A stretch of DNA of 64,000 nucleotides from JAKACA01 sp963735115 (GTDB lineage Bacteria > Actinomycetota > Acidimicrobiia > Acidimicrobiales > Bog-793), in contig CAVTJR010000003.1 of the NCBI GenBank assembly GCA_963735115.1, forward strand, positions 620,001 through 684,000, in the 5' to 3' direction. A model generated the notes under the pieces. That model ran no database searches and was not told the DNA's origin. It saw only the letters and a program-made list of their open reading frames with translations. Below, piece after piece: positions 9,135-19,135 of this stretch. Each line of letters opens with the position of its first letter. The stretch's first letter is position 1. Position numbers and translations under genes: made by a program.

Positions 9135-11264
9135 ATGCCCAAGTTTCGTGTCGAGAGCGATTTCCAGCCGGCCGGCGACCAGCCGGCAGCCATCGCTGCC
9201 CTGACGGCGGGCGTCGAGCGGGGCGACCGGTTCCAGACGCTCCTCGGCATCACGGGGAGCGGCAAGAGCGCCACGATCGCCTGGACGATAGAGAACGTGC
9301 AGCGTCCCACGCTGATCCTGGCGCCCAACAAGAGCCTGGCGGCGCAGTTGGCCGGCGAGCTGCGGGGGTTCTTCCCGGACAACCGCGTCGAGTACTTCGT
9401 CTCCTACTACGACTACTACCAGCCGGAGGCCTACCTGCCGGCGTCGGACACCTACATCGAGAAGGACTCCTCGATCAACGACGAGATCGATCGCCTGCGC
9501 CACTCGACGACCGCCAGCCTGCTGACGCGCCGCGACGTCATCGTCGTGGCATCCGTCTCGTGCATCTACGGCCTCGGGTCGCCGGAGGAGTACCGGGACC
9601 GCATCCTCGTGATGCACCCGGGGGAGCTGCACGACCAGCGCACCGTGTTGACTCGCCTCGTCGACATGCAGTACGAGCGCAATGACCAGAACCTCGTGCG
9701 GGGACGCTTCCGCGTGCGCGGCGACACCATCGAGGTGCACGCTGCCTACGAGGAGTACGCCGTCAGGATCGAGCTGTTCGGTGACGAGGTGGAGCGGCTG
9801 ACCCGGTTCGACGTGCTCACCGGCGAGATCCTCGGGGAGCTCGACGAGCTCGCCATCTTCCCCGCCACCCACTACGTGGCGGGAGACGCTCGCCTGCGGC
9901 GGGCGATCATCCAGATCGAGGAGGAGCTCGGCGAGCGCCTGCGCGAGCTCGAAGGCGCCGGCAAGATGCTGGAGGCCCAACGCCTGCGCATGCGCACCGA
10001 GCACGACCTCGAGATGCTCGCCGAGGTCGGCTCGTGCAATGGGATCGAGAACTACAGCCGACACCTCGACGGCCGCGGTCCGGGTGACCCGCCCTTCACC
10101 CTGCTCGACTACTTCCCGGACGACTGGCTGCTCGTCCTCGATGAGAGCCACGTCAGCGTGCCCCAGCTCCACGGCCAGTTCGAGGGCGACCGCTCCCGCA
10201 AGGAAGTGCTCGTCGAGCACGGGTTCCGCCTCCCCTCGGCCAAGGACAACCGCCCGCTGCGTTTCGCCGAGCTGGAGAAGCGGATCAACCAGTGCGTGTT
10301 CATGTCGGCGACGCCGTCGGAGTACGAGCTGACGATCTCGAACCAGATCGTCGAGCAGATCGTCCGCCCCACCGGCCTCGTCGACCCGGAGGTCGTCGTG
10401 AAGCCGACCAAGAACCAGATCGACGACCTCATCGCCGAGATCGGCCTGACGATCGAGCGGGGCGAGCGCGTTCTCGTCACGACGCTCACGAAGAAGATGG
10501 CGGAGGATCTCTCGGACTACCTCCTCGAGACCGGGCTGCGCGTCCGCTACCTGCACTCGAACGTCGACACGATCGAGCGCATCGAGATCGTCCGCGACCT
10601 GCGTCTCGGGGAGTTCGACGTCCTCGTCGGCATCAACCTCCTGCGGGAGGGCCTCGACTTGCCGGAGGTGAGCCTCGTGGCGATCCTCGACGCCGACAAG
10701 GAGGGGTTTCTCCGCTCGAGCACGTCGCTCATCCAGACGATGGGTCGGGCGGCGCGCAACGTCTCCGGCCGGGTGGTGCTGTATGCCGACGTCATCACCG
10801 ACTCCATGCGGCGGGCGATGGCGGAGACGGACCGGCGCCGTCTCGTGCAGCAGGCCTACAACGCCGAGCACGGCATCGACCCGCAGACGATCCGCAAGGC
10901 GGTGACCGACCTCGTGGCGCAGTTCCGCACGGCGGCGGGGACCTTCGAGGACGGTGCCCCGCTGCCGGCCGGTCACCGCGCCAACGCCGACCGCTCCCGG
11001 CGGGCGGGCCGCCGGGCGAGCGAGCGGATCGCCGCCACGCTCGGAGCCGGCTCCGGCCGCGGCATCGGCGGCGGTCACGGCGGCAGTGCGGTCTCGGGCG
11101 GCGGATCAGGCGACGACGTGCTGCCATCCGACGAGCTGGAGCGCCTCATTGAGCTGCTGGAGTCGGAGATGCAGGCGGCTTCGGCCGATCTTCGTTTCGA
11201 GTACGCCGCCCGCCTGCGCGACGAGATCCGCTCTCTCCGGCGTGAGCTGCGAGAGGTGGGTTGA
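9135..11264 (+). CDS. uvrB: Excinuclease ABC subunit UvrB
   Basis: Helicase-like damage-verification subunit of nucleotide excision repair; UvrA loads it at lesions and it recruits UvrC. The start is ATG 9135 (MPKFRVESDFQPAGDQPAAI), the family N-terminus; an upstream in-frame start at 9051 would add 28 unsupported residues. Walker A is LLGITGSGKSATIA. The beta-hairpin region YYDYYQPEAYLP and helicase motifs (VLDESHVSVPQL, FMSATPSEYE, GINLLREGLDLPE, QTMGRAARN) are all intact. The C-terminus ends with a UvrC-binding UVR motif (LIELLESEMQAASADLRFEY). The region before it is Gly/Ser-rich and looks like a flexible linker. Its stop overlaps the uvrA start (TGATG), so the two are translationally coupled. 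Confidence 0.97.
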   Translation: MPKFRVESDFQPAGDQPAAIAALTAGVERGDRFQTLLGITGSGKSATIAWTIENVQRPTLILAPNKSLAAQLAGELRGFFPDNRVEYFVSYYDYYQPEAYLPASDTYIEKDSSINDEIDRLRHSTTASLLTRRDVIVVASVSCIYGLGSPEEYRDRILVMHPGELHDQRTVLTRLVDMQYERNDQNLVRGRFRVRGDTIEVHAAYEEYAVRIELFGDEVERLTRFDVLTGEILGELDELAIFPATHYVAGDARLRRAIIQIEEELGERLRELEGAGKMLEAQRLRMRTEHDLEMLAEVGSCNGIENYSRHLDGRGPGDPPFTLLDYFPDDWLLVLDESHVSVPQLHGQFEGDRSRKEVLVEHGFRLPSAKDNRPLRFAELEKRINQCVFMSATPSEYELTISNQIVEQIVRPTGLVDPEVVVKPTKNQIDDLIAEIGLTIERGERVLVTTLTKKMAEDLSDYLLETGLRVRYLHSNVDTIERIEIVRDLRLGEFDVLVGINLLREGLDLPEVSLVAILDADKEGFLRSSTSLIQTMGRAARNVSGRVVLYADVITDSMRRAMAETDRRRLVQQAYNAEHGIDPQTIRKAVTDLVAQFRTAAGTFEDGAPLPAGHRANADRSRRAGRRASERIAATLGAGSGRGIGGGHGGSAVSGGGSGDDVLPSDELERLIELLESEMQAASADLRFEYAARLRDEIRSLRRELREVG

Positions 11265-14104
11265 TGCCGGCACACGATCAGCTCGTCGTGCGAGGTGCCC
11301 GCGAGCACAACCTGAAGAACCTCTCGATCGAGATCCCGCGAGAGAAGCTCATCGTCTTCACCGGTCTTTCCGGCTCGGGAAAGTCGTCGCTGGCTTTCGA
11401 CACCATCTACGCCGAAGGGCAGCGGCGCTACGTGGAGTCCCTCTCCTCCTATGCCAGGCAGTTCCTCGGGCAGATGGACAAGCCGGACGTCGACTTCATC
11501 GAGGGCCTCTCCCCGGCGATCTCGATCGACCAGAAGTCAGCCTCCCGCAACCCTCGTTCCACCGTCGGCACGGTGACGGAGATCTACGACTACCTGCGCC
11601 TGCTGTTCGCCCGCATCGGCCAGCCGCACTGTCCGAGCTGCGGCCGGGCCGTCACGCGTCAGAGCCCGCAACAGATCGTCGACCGCGTTATGCAGCTGCC
11701 GGAGAAGACGCGCTTTCAGATCCTCGCTCCCGTCGTGCGCGGCCGCAAAGGCGAGTACTCCACCCTCCTCGACGACCTGACGAAGCAGGGGTACGCCCGC
11801 GCCCGGGTGGACGGAAAGGTCATCGAGCTCTCCGAGCGCTCGTCGCTCGAGCTCGCCCGCTACGAGCAGCACACGATCGAGGTCATCGTCGACCGGCTCA
11901 TCGCCAAGGCGGGCATCGAGCGGCGGCTGACGGACTCGATCGAGACTGCCCTCCGCCTCGGCGAAGGCATGGCCGAGATCGTCGTCTCCGGCACCGACGG
12001 CGACGAGCAGATGACGTTCTCCCAGCACCTGGCGTGCAGCTACTGCGGCATCTCGCTCGACGACCTCGCCCCGCGCAGCTTCTCGTTCAACTCTCCCTAC
12101 GGCGCCTGCCCGGCCTGCAACGGCCTCGGTACGCGCTACGAGGTCGACCCCGAGCTGATCGTGGCGAACCCGGAGTTGACCCTGGCCCTCGGAGCCATCG
12201 GGCCCTGGGCAGGCGCCCGCACCGAGTACTTCTCGCGCGTGCTGCAGGCGGTGGGGGAGGCATTCGGCTTCCCGATGGACCGGCCGTGGTCGAGGCTCAC
12301 GAAGGCGCAGCGCAAGGTGCTCCTGTACGGCGCCGGCACGAAGAAGGTCCACATCCACTACCGCAACCGCTACGGGACGCTCCGCAGCTACGACACGACC
12401 TTCGAGGGCGTCGTCCCCTGGCTGCAGCGGCGCCACTCGGAGGCGGAGTCGGACTGGATGCGCGAGCAGGTCGAGGGTTACATGCGCGAGGTGGCCTGCC
12501 CGGAGTGCGGCGGCGCCCGTCTCAAGCCCGCCTCCCTCGTCGTCACCGTCGGCGGCAACAACATCGCCCAGCTGTCGTCCTTGTCGATCCGTGCCGCCCA
12601 CGACCTGCTCGGCACCCTCACGCTGAGCTCGCGGGACGAGATGATCGCCGCCAGGGTGATGAAGGAGATCCGGGCACGGCTGCAGTTCCTCGTCGACGTC
12701 GGCCTCGACTACCTCACGCTCGACCGCTCGGCAGCGACGCTGGCGGGCGGTGAGGCGCAGCGGATCCGCCTGGCCTCCCAGATCGGCAGCGGGCTCGTGG
12801 GGGTCCTCTACGTCCTCGACGAACCGTCCATCGGGCTCCATCAGCGCGACAACCGCCGGCTCATCGAGACGCTCAACCGGCTGCGGGACCTCGGCAACAC
12901 GGTCCTTGTCGTGGAGCACGACGAAGAGACGATCCGGGTGGCCGATCACGTCGTGGACATCGGCCCCGGGGCGGGCGAGCACGGCGGAGAGATCGTGTGC
13001 TCCGGCAGCGTGCAGGATCTCCTCAAGTGCAAGGCGTCGATCACCGGCCAGTACCTCTCCGGGCGGCGGGAGATCGCCGTCCCGGCCATGCGCCGCGAGC
13101 CGAGGGGCGACTGGGTCACCATCCGGGGCGCCCGCGAGCACAACCTGAAGAACATCGACGTGGAGGTGCCGCTCGGGTGTTTCGTCGCCGTGTCCGGCGT
13201 CTCGGGCTCGGGCAAGTCCACGCTCGTGAACGACATCTTGCACCGGGCACTCATGCAGCGCATCTACCGGTCGCGCGTCGTGCCCGGGCGGCACCGGACG
13301 ATCGAAGGAGCGGAGGCTCTCGACAAGGTCATCGACATCGACCAGTCACCCATCGGGCGGACGCCCCGCTCGAACCCTGCTACCTACACGGGCGTCTTCG
13401 ACCACATCCGCCGGCTGTTCAGCCAGACGTCCGAGTCGAGGCTGCGGGGCTACCAGCCGGGGCGCTTCTCCTTCAACGTCTCGGGCGGCCGCTGCGAGGC
13501 GTGCGCGGGCGACGGGACGATCAAGATCGAGATGCACTTCCTGCCGGACGTGTACGTCCCCTGCGAGGTCTGCAAGGGCGCCCGCTACAACCGGGACACC
13601 CTCGAGGTCACCTGGAAGGGGCGCAACATCGCCGAGGTGCTCGACATGTCCTGCGAGGAGGCGCTCGAAGCCTTCTCCGCCCAGCCGGTCATCTCCCGCC
13701 ACATGCAGACGCTCGTCGACGTCGGCCTCTCCTACGTCCGCCTCGGCCAGCCCGCCCCGACGCTGTCGGGCGGAGAGGCCCAGCGGGTCAAGCTCGCCTC
13801 CGAGCTGTCGAAGCGCTCGACGGGCTCCACCCTCTACATCCTGGACGAGCCGACGACGGGCCTTCACTTCGAGGACGTCCGCAAGCTGCTCGGCGTGCTG
13901 CAGCGGCTGGTGGACGCCGGCAACACGATCTGCGTCATCGAGCACAACCTCGACGTCATCAAGTCGGCCGACTGGGTGATCGACCTCGGTCCCGAGGGCG
14001 GTGACGGCGGCGGCCGCATCGTCGCCGAGGGAACGCCGGAGCAGGTGGCAAAGACCCCGGAGAGCTACACGGGGCAGTTTCTCGCCCGCATGCTCGGCAT
14101 CTGA
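11264..14104 (+). CDS. uvrA: Excinuclease ABC subunit UvrA
   Basis: DNA-damage sensor ATPase of nucleotide excision repair (946 aa), a dimer with two ABC-type nucleotide-binding domains. Walker A motifs are visible in both halves (FTGLSGSGKSSLAF and VSGVSGSGKSTLVN). Both ABC signatures (LAGGEAQRIRLASQ and LSGGEAQRVKLASE) and both Walker B segments (LYVLDEPSIGLH and LYILDEPTTGLH) are present. Zinc-binding cysteine pairs CPSCG, CSYCG/CPAC, CPECG and CEAC/CEVC are intact. I choose ATG 11264 over TTG 11261 because a purine-rich GAGAGGTGGG lies just upstream and the overlap with the uvrB stop is typical. It converges with nadA. Confidence 0.97.
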   Translation: MPAHDQLVVRGAREHNLKNLSIEIPREKLIVFTGLSGSGKSSLAFDTIYAEGQRRYVESLSSYARQFLGQMDKPDVDFIEGLSPAISIDQKSASRNPRSTVGTVTEIYDYLRLLFARIGQPHCPSCGRAVTRQSPQQIVDRVMQLPEKTRFQILAPVVRGRKGEYSTLLDDLTKQGYARARVDGKVIELSERSSLELARYEQHTIEVIVDRLIAKAGIERRLTDSIETALRLGEGMAEIVVSGTDGDEQMTFSQHLACSYCGISLDDLAPRSFSFNSPYGACPACNGLGTRYEVDPELIVANPELTLALGAIGPWAGARTEYFSRVLQAVGEAFGFPMDRPWSRLTKAQRKVLLYGAGTKKVHIHYRNRYGTLRSYDTTFEGVVPWLQRRHSEAESDWMREQVEGYMREVACPECGGARLKPASLVVTVGGNNIAQLSSLSIRAAHDLLGTLTLSSRDEMIAARVMKEIRARLQFLVDVGLDYLTLDRSAATLAGGEAQRIRLASQIGSGLVGVLYVLDEPSIGLHQRDNRRLIETLNRLRDLGNTVLVVEHDEETIRVADHVVDIGPGAGEHGGEIVCSGSVQDLLKCKASITGQYLSGRREIAVPAMRREPRGDWVTIRGAREHNLKNIDVEVPLGCFVAVSGVSGSGKSTLVNDILHRALMQRIYRSRVVPGRHRTIEGAEALDKVIDIDQSPIGRTPRSNPATYTGVFDHIRRLFSQTSESRLRGYQPGRFSFNVSGGRCEACAGDGTIKIEMHFLPDVYVPCEVCKGARYNRDTLEVTWKGRNIAEVLDMSCEEALEAFSAQPVISRHMQTLVDVGLSYVRLGQPAPTLSGGEAQRVKLASELSKRSTGSTLYILDEPTTGLHFEDVRKLLGVLQRLVDAGNTICVIEHNLDVIKSADWVIDLGPEGGDGGGRIVAEGTPEQVAKTPESYTGQFLARMLGI

Positions 14105-14189
14105 GGCCGCCCAGGGCTGTCTGGCGAGCCACAGGATGGCGCCGCCACCTCGGAGGGCGCCCACCCAACCGGGCCGATCGAGGGGAAGT

Positions 14190-15347
14190 TCAGGCGATCG
14201 CCAGCATGCGCTCGAGGGCAAGGCGGGCGTCGGCCGCGGTCTCCTCGTCCACGGTGATGCGGTTGCGCACCGTGCCCTCGAGGAGCCCGTCGAGGACCCA
14301 GGCGAGATGCGGGAGGTCGATGCGGAACATCGTCGAGCACGGGCAGATGAGCGGGTCGAGCGAGACGATCGTGCGGTCGGCGGCGTGCTCGCGGGCGAGC
14401 CGGTCGACGAGGTGGATCTCGGTCCCGACGGCGATCGTCGACCCGGCCGGGGCGGCCGCCACCGCCTCGATGATGAAGTCGGTCGAGCCGACTTCGTCCG
14501 CCAGCTCCGCCACCTCGTGGGCGCACTCCGGGTGCACGATGACGATGCCGTCCGGATGGCTTGCTCGGAACGCCTCGACATGGGCGGTTGAGAAGCGCTG
14601 GTGGACCGAGCAGTGTCCTTTCCACAACAGCAACGTGGCCTCTTTTACGTCGCGGTCTTCGAGGCCGCCGCGGGCGAAGCGCGGGTTCACGACCCGCATG
14701 TCGGCGGCGGCGAAGCCGAGCTGGAAACCCGTGTTGCGGCCGAGGTGCTGGTCGGGGAAGAAGAGCACCTTGTCACCGCCGCCACGGCCGGCCGCCATGC
14801 CAGGGCGCAACGGCCCGTTGCCTGTGGGCGTGCCGCCGAGGCCGAGCGCCCAGGTGAGGATGGCGCGGGCGTTGGACGAGGTGCAGACGGCTCCGCCCTC
14901 GCGGCCGACGAAGGCCTTGAGAGCGGCGGCCGAGTTCATGTACGTCACGGGCACGACTCGGTCGATGTCGGTCACCTCGGCGAGCTCGTCCCAGATCTGC
15001 TCGACGCCGTCAAGGTCGGCCATGTCGGCCATCGAGCAGCCGGCGTTCAGGTCGGGCAGGAGGACCTTCTGGTCGGGCGACGTGAGGATATCGGCCGACT
15101 CGGCCATGAAGTGGACACCACAGAAGACGACGAACTCCGCCTCGCGCTGGCCGGCGGCAAAGCGCGACAACCCGAAGGAGTCTCCGCGGGCGTCAGCGAA
15201 ACGGATCACCTCCTCCCGCTGGTAATGGTGCCCGAGGATGACAAGGCGCTTGCCGAGCGACCGCTTGGCGGCCGAGACGCGCTCGACGAGGGCTGACTCG
15301 GGCGCGCGGCTGTAGTCGTCGGGAAGTGGACTTTGGAGGCGGATCAT
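14190..15347 (-). CDS. nadA: Quinolinate synthase NadA
   Basis: Condenses iminoaspartate with dihydroxyacetone phosphate to quinolinate in de novo NAD synthesis, using a [4Fe-4S] cluster. Three conserved cysteine contexts are visible: CGVHFMAESADI, IVHPECAHEV and CPCSTMFRIDLPHL. The family motif LGHHYQREEVIRFAD is near the N-terminus. I choose ATG 15347 because GGGGGT lies 5-10 bases upstream on the minus strand; the frame is open to 15404. Length is about 385 aa. nadB and nadC are not adjacent in this window, so the pathway partners must lie elsewhere. The gene is alone on its strand between uvrA and uvrC. Confidence 0.94.
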   Translation of the reverse strand: MIRLQSPLPDDYSRAPESALVERVSAAKRSLGKRLVILGHHYQREEVIRFADARGDSFGLSRFAAGQREAEFVVFCGVHFMAESADILTSPDQKVLLPDLNAGCSMADMADLDGVEQIWDELAEVTDIDRVVPVTYMNSAAALKAFVGREGGAVCTSSNARAILTWALGLGGTPTGNGPLRPGMAAGRGGGDKVLFFPDQHLGRNTGFQLGFAAADMRVVNPRFARGGLEDRDVKEATLLLWKGHCSVHQRFSTAHVEAFRASHPDGIVIVHPECAHEVAELADEVGSTDFIIEAVAAAPAGSTIAVGTEIHLVDRLAREHAADRTIVSLDPLICPCSTMFRIDLPHLAWVLDGLLEGTVRNRITVDEETAADARLALERMLAIA

Positions 15348-15467
15348 CAGGACCCCCTGTTGGTCGCCTCGTTCGTGGCCGGCGGGGACAGCCTGGTCGC
15401 CCATCCGCGGGTGTGTCGGCCGTGAGGCGGGATATGTCCGCCGGGGTACCAGGCCGGCGTAGTTTCA

Positions 15468-17449
15468 ATGCTAGTGCTCGAACGTCCCACCGCCATCCCC
15501 GACGCTCCAGGCTCCTACCAGTTCAAGGACGCCGACGGACGGGTGATCTACGTGGGCAAGGCGCGCTCGCTCCGAAGCCGGCTGTCGAACTACTTCCAGG
15601 ACCCGCGCCACCTGCACCCGCGCACGGCCCAGATGATGGCGACGGCCGCCTCGGTCGAATGGATCGTCGTGGCGAGCGACGTCGAGGCGATCATGCTCGA
15701 GTACAACCTCATCAAGACGCACCGGCCGCGGTTCAACGTGCGCCTCGTCGACGACAAGAGCTACCCGTACCTCGCCGTCACCGTGGGCGACGAATGGCCG
15801 AAGGCGGTCGTCATGCGGGGGCGCGGCGCAAGGACACGCGTTACTTCGGCCCGTATGCGCACGCCTACGCCATTCGAGAGACGCTCGATCTCCTCCTCAG
15901 GTCCTTCCCGATCCGAACGTGCTCCGACGCCAAGATGCGCCGCCACGAGCTGCTCGGTCGTCCCTGCCTGCTCTTCCACATCGAACGGTGCTCGGCGCCG
16001 TGCGTCGGCTCGGTGACCCCAGAGGAGTACCAGCGCTTGGTGAGCGAGCTGATGGGTTTCTTGGAGGGTGACACCAAGCCCATCGTGAACCGCCTCGAGG
16101 GCGAGATGCGCCAGGCGGCCACCGAGCTCGAGTTCGAACGCGCCGCCCGCCTGCGGGACCGCCTCACCTCCGTGCGGCTCGCGGTCGAGCGCCAGCAGAT
16201 GGTGACGGACACACCGGAGGACCTCGACGCCATCGCCCTCGCCGAGGACGAGCTCGTGGCGGCTGTGCAGGTGTTCCACGTGCGGCGGGGGCGCGTCGTG
16301 GGACGTCACGGCTTCGTGCTCGAGAAGGTGGAGCCGCTCAGTTCCGCCCAGCTGCTGAGCCGCGTGCTCGAGCAGCACTACGGCGACACGCCCCTCGGAG
16401 TGCCCCGTGAGCTGCTCGTGCCGGAGATGCCGGAGGATGCCGAGACCTACGCCGAGTGGCTCAGCGGCGTGCGGGGCGGGAAGGTGCACCTGCGCGTGCC
16501 TCTGCGGGGTCGCAAGCGGGAGCTCCTCGACACCGCCCGCCAGAACGCCGCCGAGCAGCTGAACCGCCACCGGCTGCGGCGCTCCTCGGACCTGACGAGT
16601 CGCGCTGTTGCTCTCGAGCAGCTGCAGGAGGCGCTCGGGATGACACAGGCACCGCTGCGCATCGAGTGCTACGACATGAGCCACTTGCAAGGCACCGACT
16701 ACGTCGGCTCCATGGTCGTGTTCGAGGACGGCCTGCCCAAGCGGACGGACTACCGCCGCTTCAAAGTGAGCGCCGTGCAGGGCAACGACGATTACGGCGC
16801 CATGCACGAGGTCCTTACCCGTCGCCTCAGCCACCTGCTCGAGCCTGAGGCCAAGCCTCCGGGCGACGATGCCGCCGAGGACGGCCTCCACGGCGAGGAG
16901 GCCAGTCTCGCCGGCGACGGTGAGGCAGCCGATGAGGGCGAGCTCGAGTCGCTCGGTAGGCGCCGGCGGCGGGCGTCGCGCTTCGCCTACCCTCCTCAGC
17001 TCCTCCTTCTCGACGGTGGGAAGGGCCAGTTGAGCGTGGGTGTCAAGGTGCTCGAGGAGCTCGGCCTCACCGACAAGGTGGCCGTCGCCTCGCTCGCCAA
17101 GCAATTGGAGGAGGTCTTCGTCCCCGGTCGTTCCGAGCCGGTCGTCATCCCGCGCGACTCTGAAGCCATCTACCTCCTGCAGCAGGCGCGGGACGAGGCC
17201 CACCGCTTTGCCATCACGTTCCACCGGGAGCTGCGCAAGCGTCGGATGACGAAGGGTGCCCTCGACGGCATCCCCGGCCTCGGGCCGACGAGGCGCAAGC
17301 GACTCGCCGACGAGCTGGGCGGCGTGCGAGCCGTGCAAGCGGCCACGCTCGACCAGCTGATGGCAGTGACGTGGCTGCCGGCTGCGGTCGCCGAAGCCGT
17401 CTACGACCACCTGCACGCCCGCGCCAGCTCCTCGCGACGCGGCGCCTGA
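15468..17449 (+). CDS. uvrC: Excinuclease ABC subunit UvrC, frameshifted near 15,820
   Basis: Dual-incision nuclease of nucleotide excision repair. From ATG 15468 the first frame encodes the GIY-YIG domain (APGSYQFKDADGRVIYVGKA) up to about 15,815 (PKAVVMRG). The family continuation RKDTRYFGPYAHAYAIRETL is read in another frame from about 15,827. Downstream are the UVR motif (FERAARLRDRLTSV), the RNase H-like endonuclease core (IECYDMSHLQGTDYVGSMVV) and C-terminal helix-hairpin-helices (DGIPGLGPTRRKRLADELGG). A five-G run at 15,817-15,821 sits at the junction; one more G restores a single frame (MRGARRKDTRYFGP). This may be an assembly indel, a true mutation or, less likely, recoding. No other defect is seen. 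Confidence 0.9.
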
Positions 17450-17452
17450 GCG

Positions 17453-18208
17453 ATGAGTGACCCGGGTCAAGAGATCGAGACGGGCCTGCCGAGCTGGGAC
17501 GAGCTCGCCCCGTGGTGGAAGGCGACGTTCACCCACGGGGCCGACCTCGAGTACGAGCATCAGATTCTGCCGCTGGCGACGGCGCACCTGGCGGGCCGGC
17601 GCCGCGTCCTCGACCTCGGTACCGGTGAGGGGCAGCTGGCGCGCCGGCTCGCCGCCGACAGGACCGACACCGGGGCGATCGTCGTCGGGCTCGACTCGTC
17701 ATCACGACAGCTCGCCAACGCCCGGGCCGAAGGTGGCGGCCCGCAGTGGGTGCAGGCGCTCGGCGAGGGCCTTCCCTTTGCCGCCGAGTCCTTCGACGCC
17801 GTGGTGTGCTGCCTTGTCATCGAGCACGCCGCCGACCCCGATGCCCTGTTGGCCGAGGTGGCGAGGGTGGTGGGAGAGGGGGGGAGGTTTCTCTTGCTGA
17901 TCAACCACCCGATCGTGCAGGGGCCCGGGAGCGGGCTGGTCGACGACGCCATCCTCGGCGAGCGCTACTGGCGGATCGGCCGATACCTGCCGGAGACCCG
18001 GAACGTCGAACAGGTCGACAACGGCATCCACGTCGCTTTCGCCCACCGTCCCCTCTCCCGCTACATCAACCCGCTCGCCGAGCTCGGGATGTTCCTCGTG
18101 CGCATCGAGGAGCCGGAACCGCCCTTCGAGTTCCTCTGCGGCTCGATCGACATGGAGTTCGAGCGGGCGATGCCCCGCCTCTGCGTCATGGTCTTCGAGC
18201 GGCGATGA
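17453..18208 (+). CDS. Class I SAM-dependent methyltransferase
   Basis: Rossmann-fold methyltransferase (251 aa). Motif I (RRVLDLGTGEGQLARRLA) binds S-adenosylmethionine. It is followed by the acidic motif II (VVGLDSSSRQLANA), motif III (GLPFAAESFDAVVCCLVIEH) and a post-core segment GRFLLLINHP. The start ATG 17453 is 4 bp after the uvrC stop, so it is probably co-transcribed with uvrC and rapZ. The substrate cannot be deduced; the family includes small-molecule, quinone and tRNA enzymes. Confidence 0.82.
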   Translation: MSDPGQEIETGLPSWDELAPWWKATFTHGADLEYEHQILPLATAHLAGRRRVLDLGTGEGQLARRLAADRTDTGAIVVGLDSSSRQLANARAEGGGPQWVQALGEGLPFAAESFDAVVCCLVIEHAADPDALLAEVARVVGEGGRFLLLINHPIVQGPGSGLVDDAILGERYWRIGRYLPETRNVEQVDNGIHVAFAHRPLSRYINPLAELGMFLVRIEEPEPPFEFLCGSIDMEFERAMPRLCVMVFERR

Positions 18209-18262
18209 GGGGCCCGGAAGTGGTCGCCTGAGGGCGGACCGCAACGGGGGCGGACCGCCACG

Positions 18263-19135
18263 ATGGCAGAATGGCGCGAGATGGCGGAGTACCTCTTCCT
18301 CGTGGGCATGTCCGGTGCCGGGCGCTCGACAGCGGCGGCCGCCTTTGACGACCGCGGCTGGTTCGTCATCGACAACCTCCCGCCCGCTCTTCTCGGCAGG
18401 ATCGGCGAGCTCGCCAACCAGCCGGGCAGCGAGTACGAGCGCCTCTGCCTCGTTTCCGGCCGGGGCGGTTACGAGGGCCTCGGAGAGCTGCGTCCCGCCA
18501 TCGAGTCGCTGAGGTCGTCGGGCGCCCGCGTGCGCGTGCTGTTCCTGGAGGCGCCCGACGAGATCCTCGTGCGACGCTATGAGGACAGCCGCCGTCGCCA
18601 TCCCGTCGAGTCGGAGGGGGGTGTCCTCGAGGCCATCCGGCACGAGCGCGAGCTCTTGAAGCAGCTCCGTGAGGAGGCCGACGTAGTCATCGACACGGGC
18701 GACTTGAGCGTGCACGAGCTGCGCGAGCGGCTCATCGATCTCCTCGACTCCGGCTCCGAGGCGGGGATGGACACGAGCATCGTGTCCTTCGGCTTCAAGC
18801 ACGGCCTCCCCTTGGATGCCGATCTCGTCTTCGACTGCCGGTTCCTCCCCAACCCTCATTGGGTCCCGGAGTTGCGCTCCCTGACGGGACTGGACGAACC
18901 GGTTCGCGACTACGTCCTCGCCACCGCTGACGCCAAGGCCTTGCTCGCCCGCCTCACCGAGCTGCTCGAGCTGGTCCTGCCGGCTTACGTCCGCGAGGGG
19001 AAGTCGTACCTCTCCATCGCCGTCGGGTGCACCGGAGGCCAGCACCGGTCGGTCGTGATCGCCGAGGAGATCGGCGGCATCCTGCGCCAGCTCGGCTTCA
19101 ACCCCACGGTGCATCATCGGGACCTCGGTCGTTGA
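18263..19135 (+). CDS. rapZ: RapZ-family nucleotide-binding protein
   Basis: RapZ/YvcJ-type P-loop protein (290 aa). Relatives bind UDP-GlcNAc or RNA and regulate amino-sugar metabolism or competence. The Walker A-like motif is GMSGAGRSTAA, with Arg in place of the usual Lys, a variant also found in actinobacterial homologues. The N-terminal hallmark WFVIDNLPPALL and the C-terminal hallmark FGFKHGLPLDADLVFDCRFL with GCTGGQHRSV are intact. ATG 18263 is the first of three possible in-frame or nearby ATGs; ATG 18281 (MAEYLFLVG) is equally plausible. The stop overlaps the likely yvcK start (TTGA), supporting coupled translation. Confidence 0.92.
   Translation: MAEWREMAEYLFLVGMSGAGRSTAAAAFDDRGWFVIDNLPPALLGRIGELANQPGSEYERLCLVSGRGGYEGLGELRPAIESLRSSGARVRVLFLEAPDEILVRRYEDSRRRHPVESEGGVLEAIRHERELLKQLREEADVVIDTGDLSVHELRERLIDLLDSGSEAGMDTSIVSFGFKHGLPLDADLVFDCRFLPNPHWVPELRSLTGLDEPVRDYVLATADAKALLARLTELLELVLPAYVREGKSYLSIAVGCTGGQHRSVVIAEEIGGILRQLGFNPTVHHRDLGR

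Noticed and set aside
8964..11078. 700-residue N-terminal extension of the acyltransferase frame
   Set aside because: Lies opposite uvrB, has no recognisable domain, and normal family starts exist at 8963 or 8930.
11537..13294. 585-residue minus-strand open frame
   Set aside because: Complete overlap with uvrA, whose motifs are all intact; shadow frame.
15810..15835. Programmed frameshifting in uvrC
   Set aside because: No known recoding in uvrC and no stimulatory structure obvious; a homopolymer indel is simpler.
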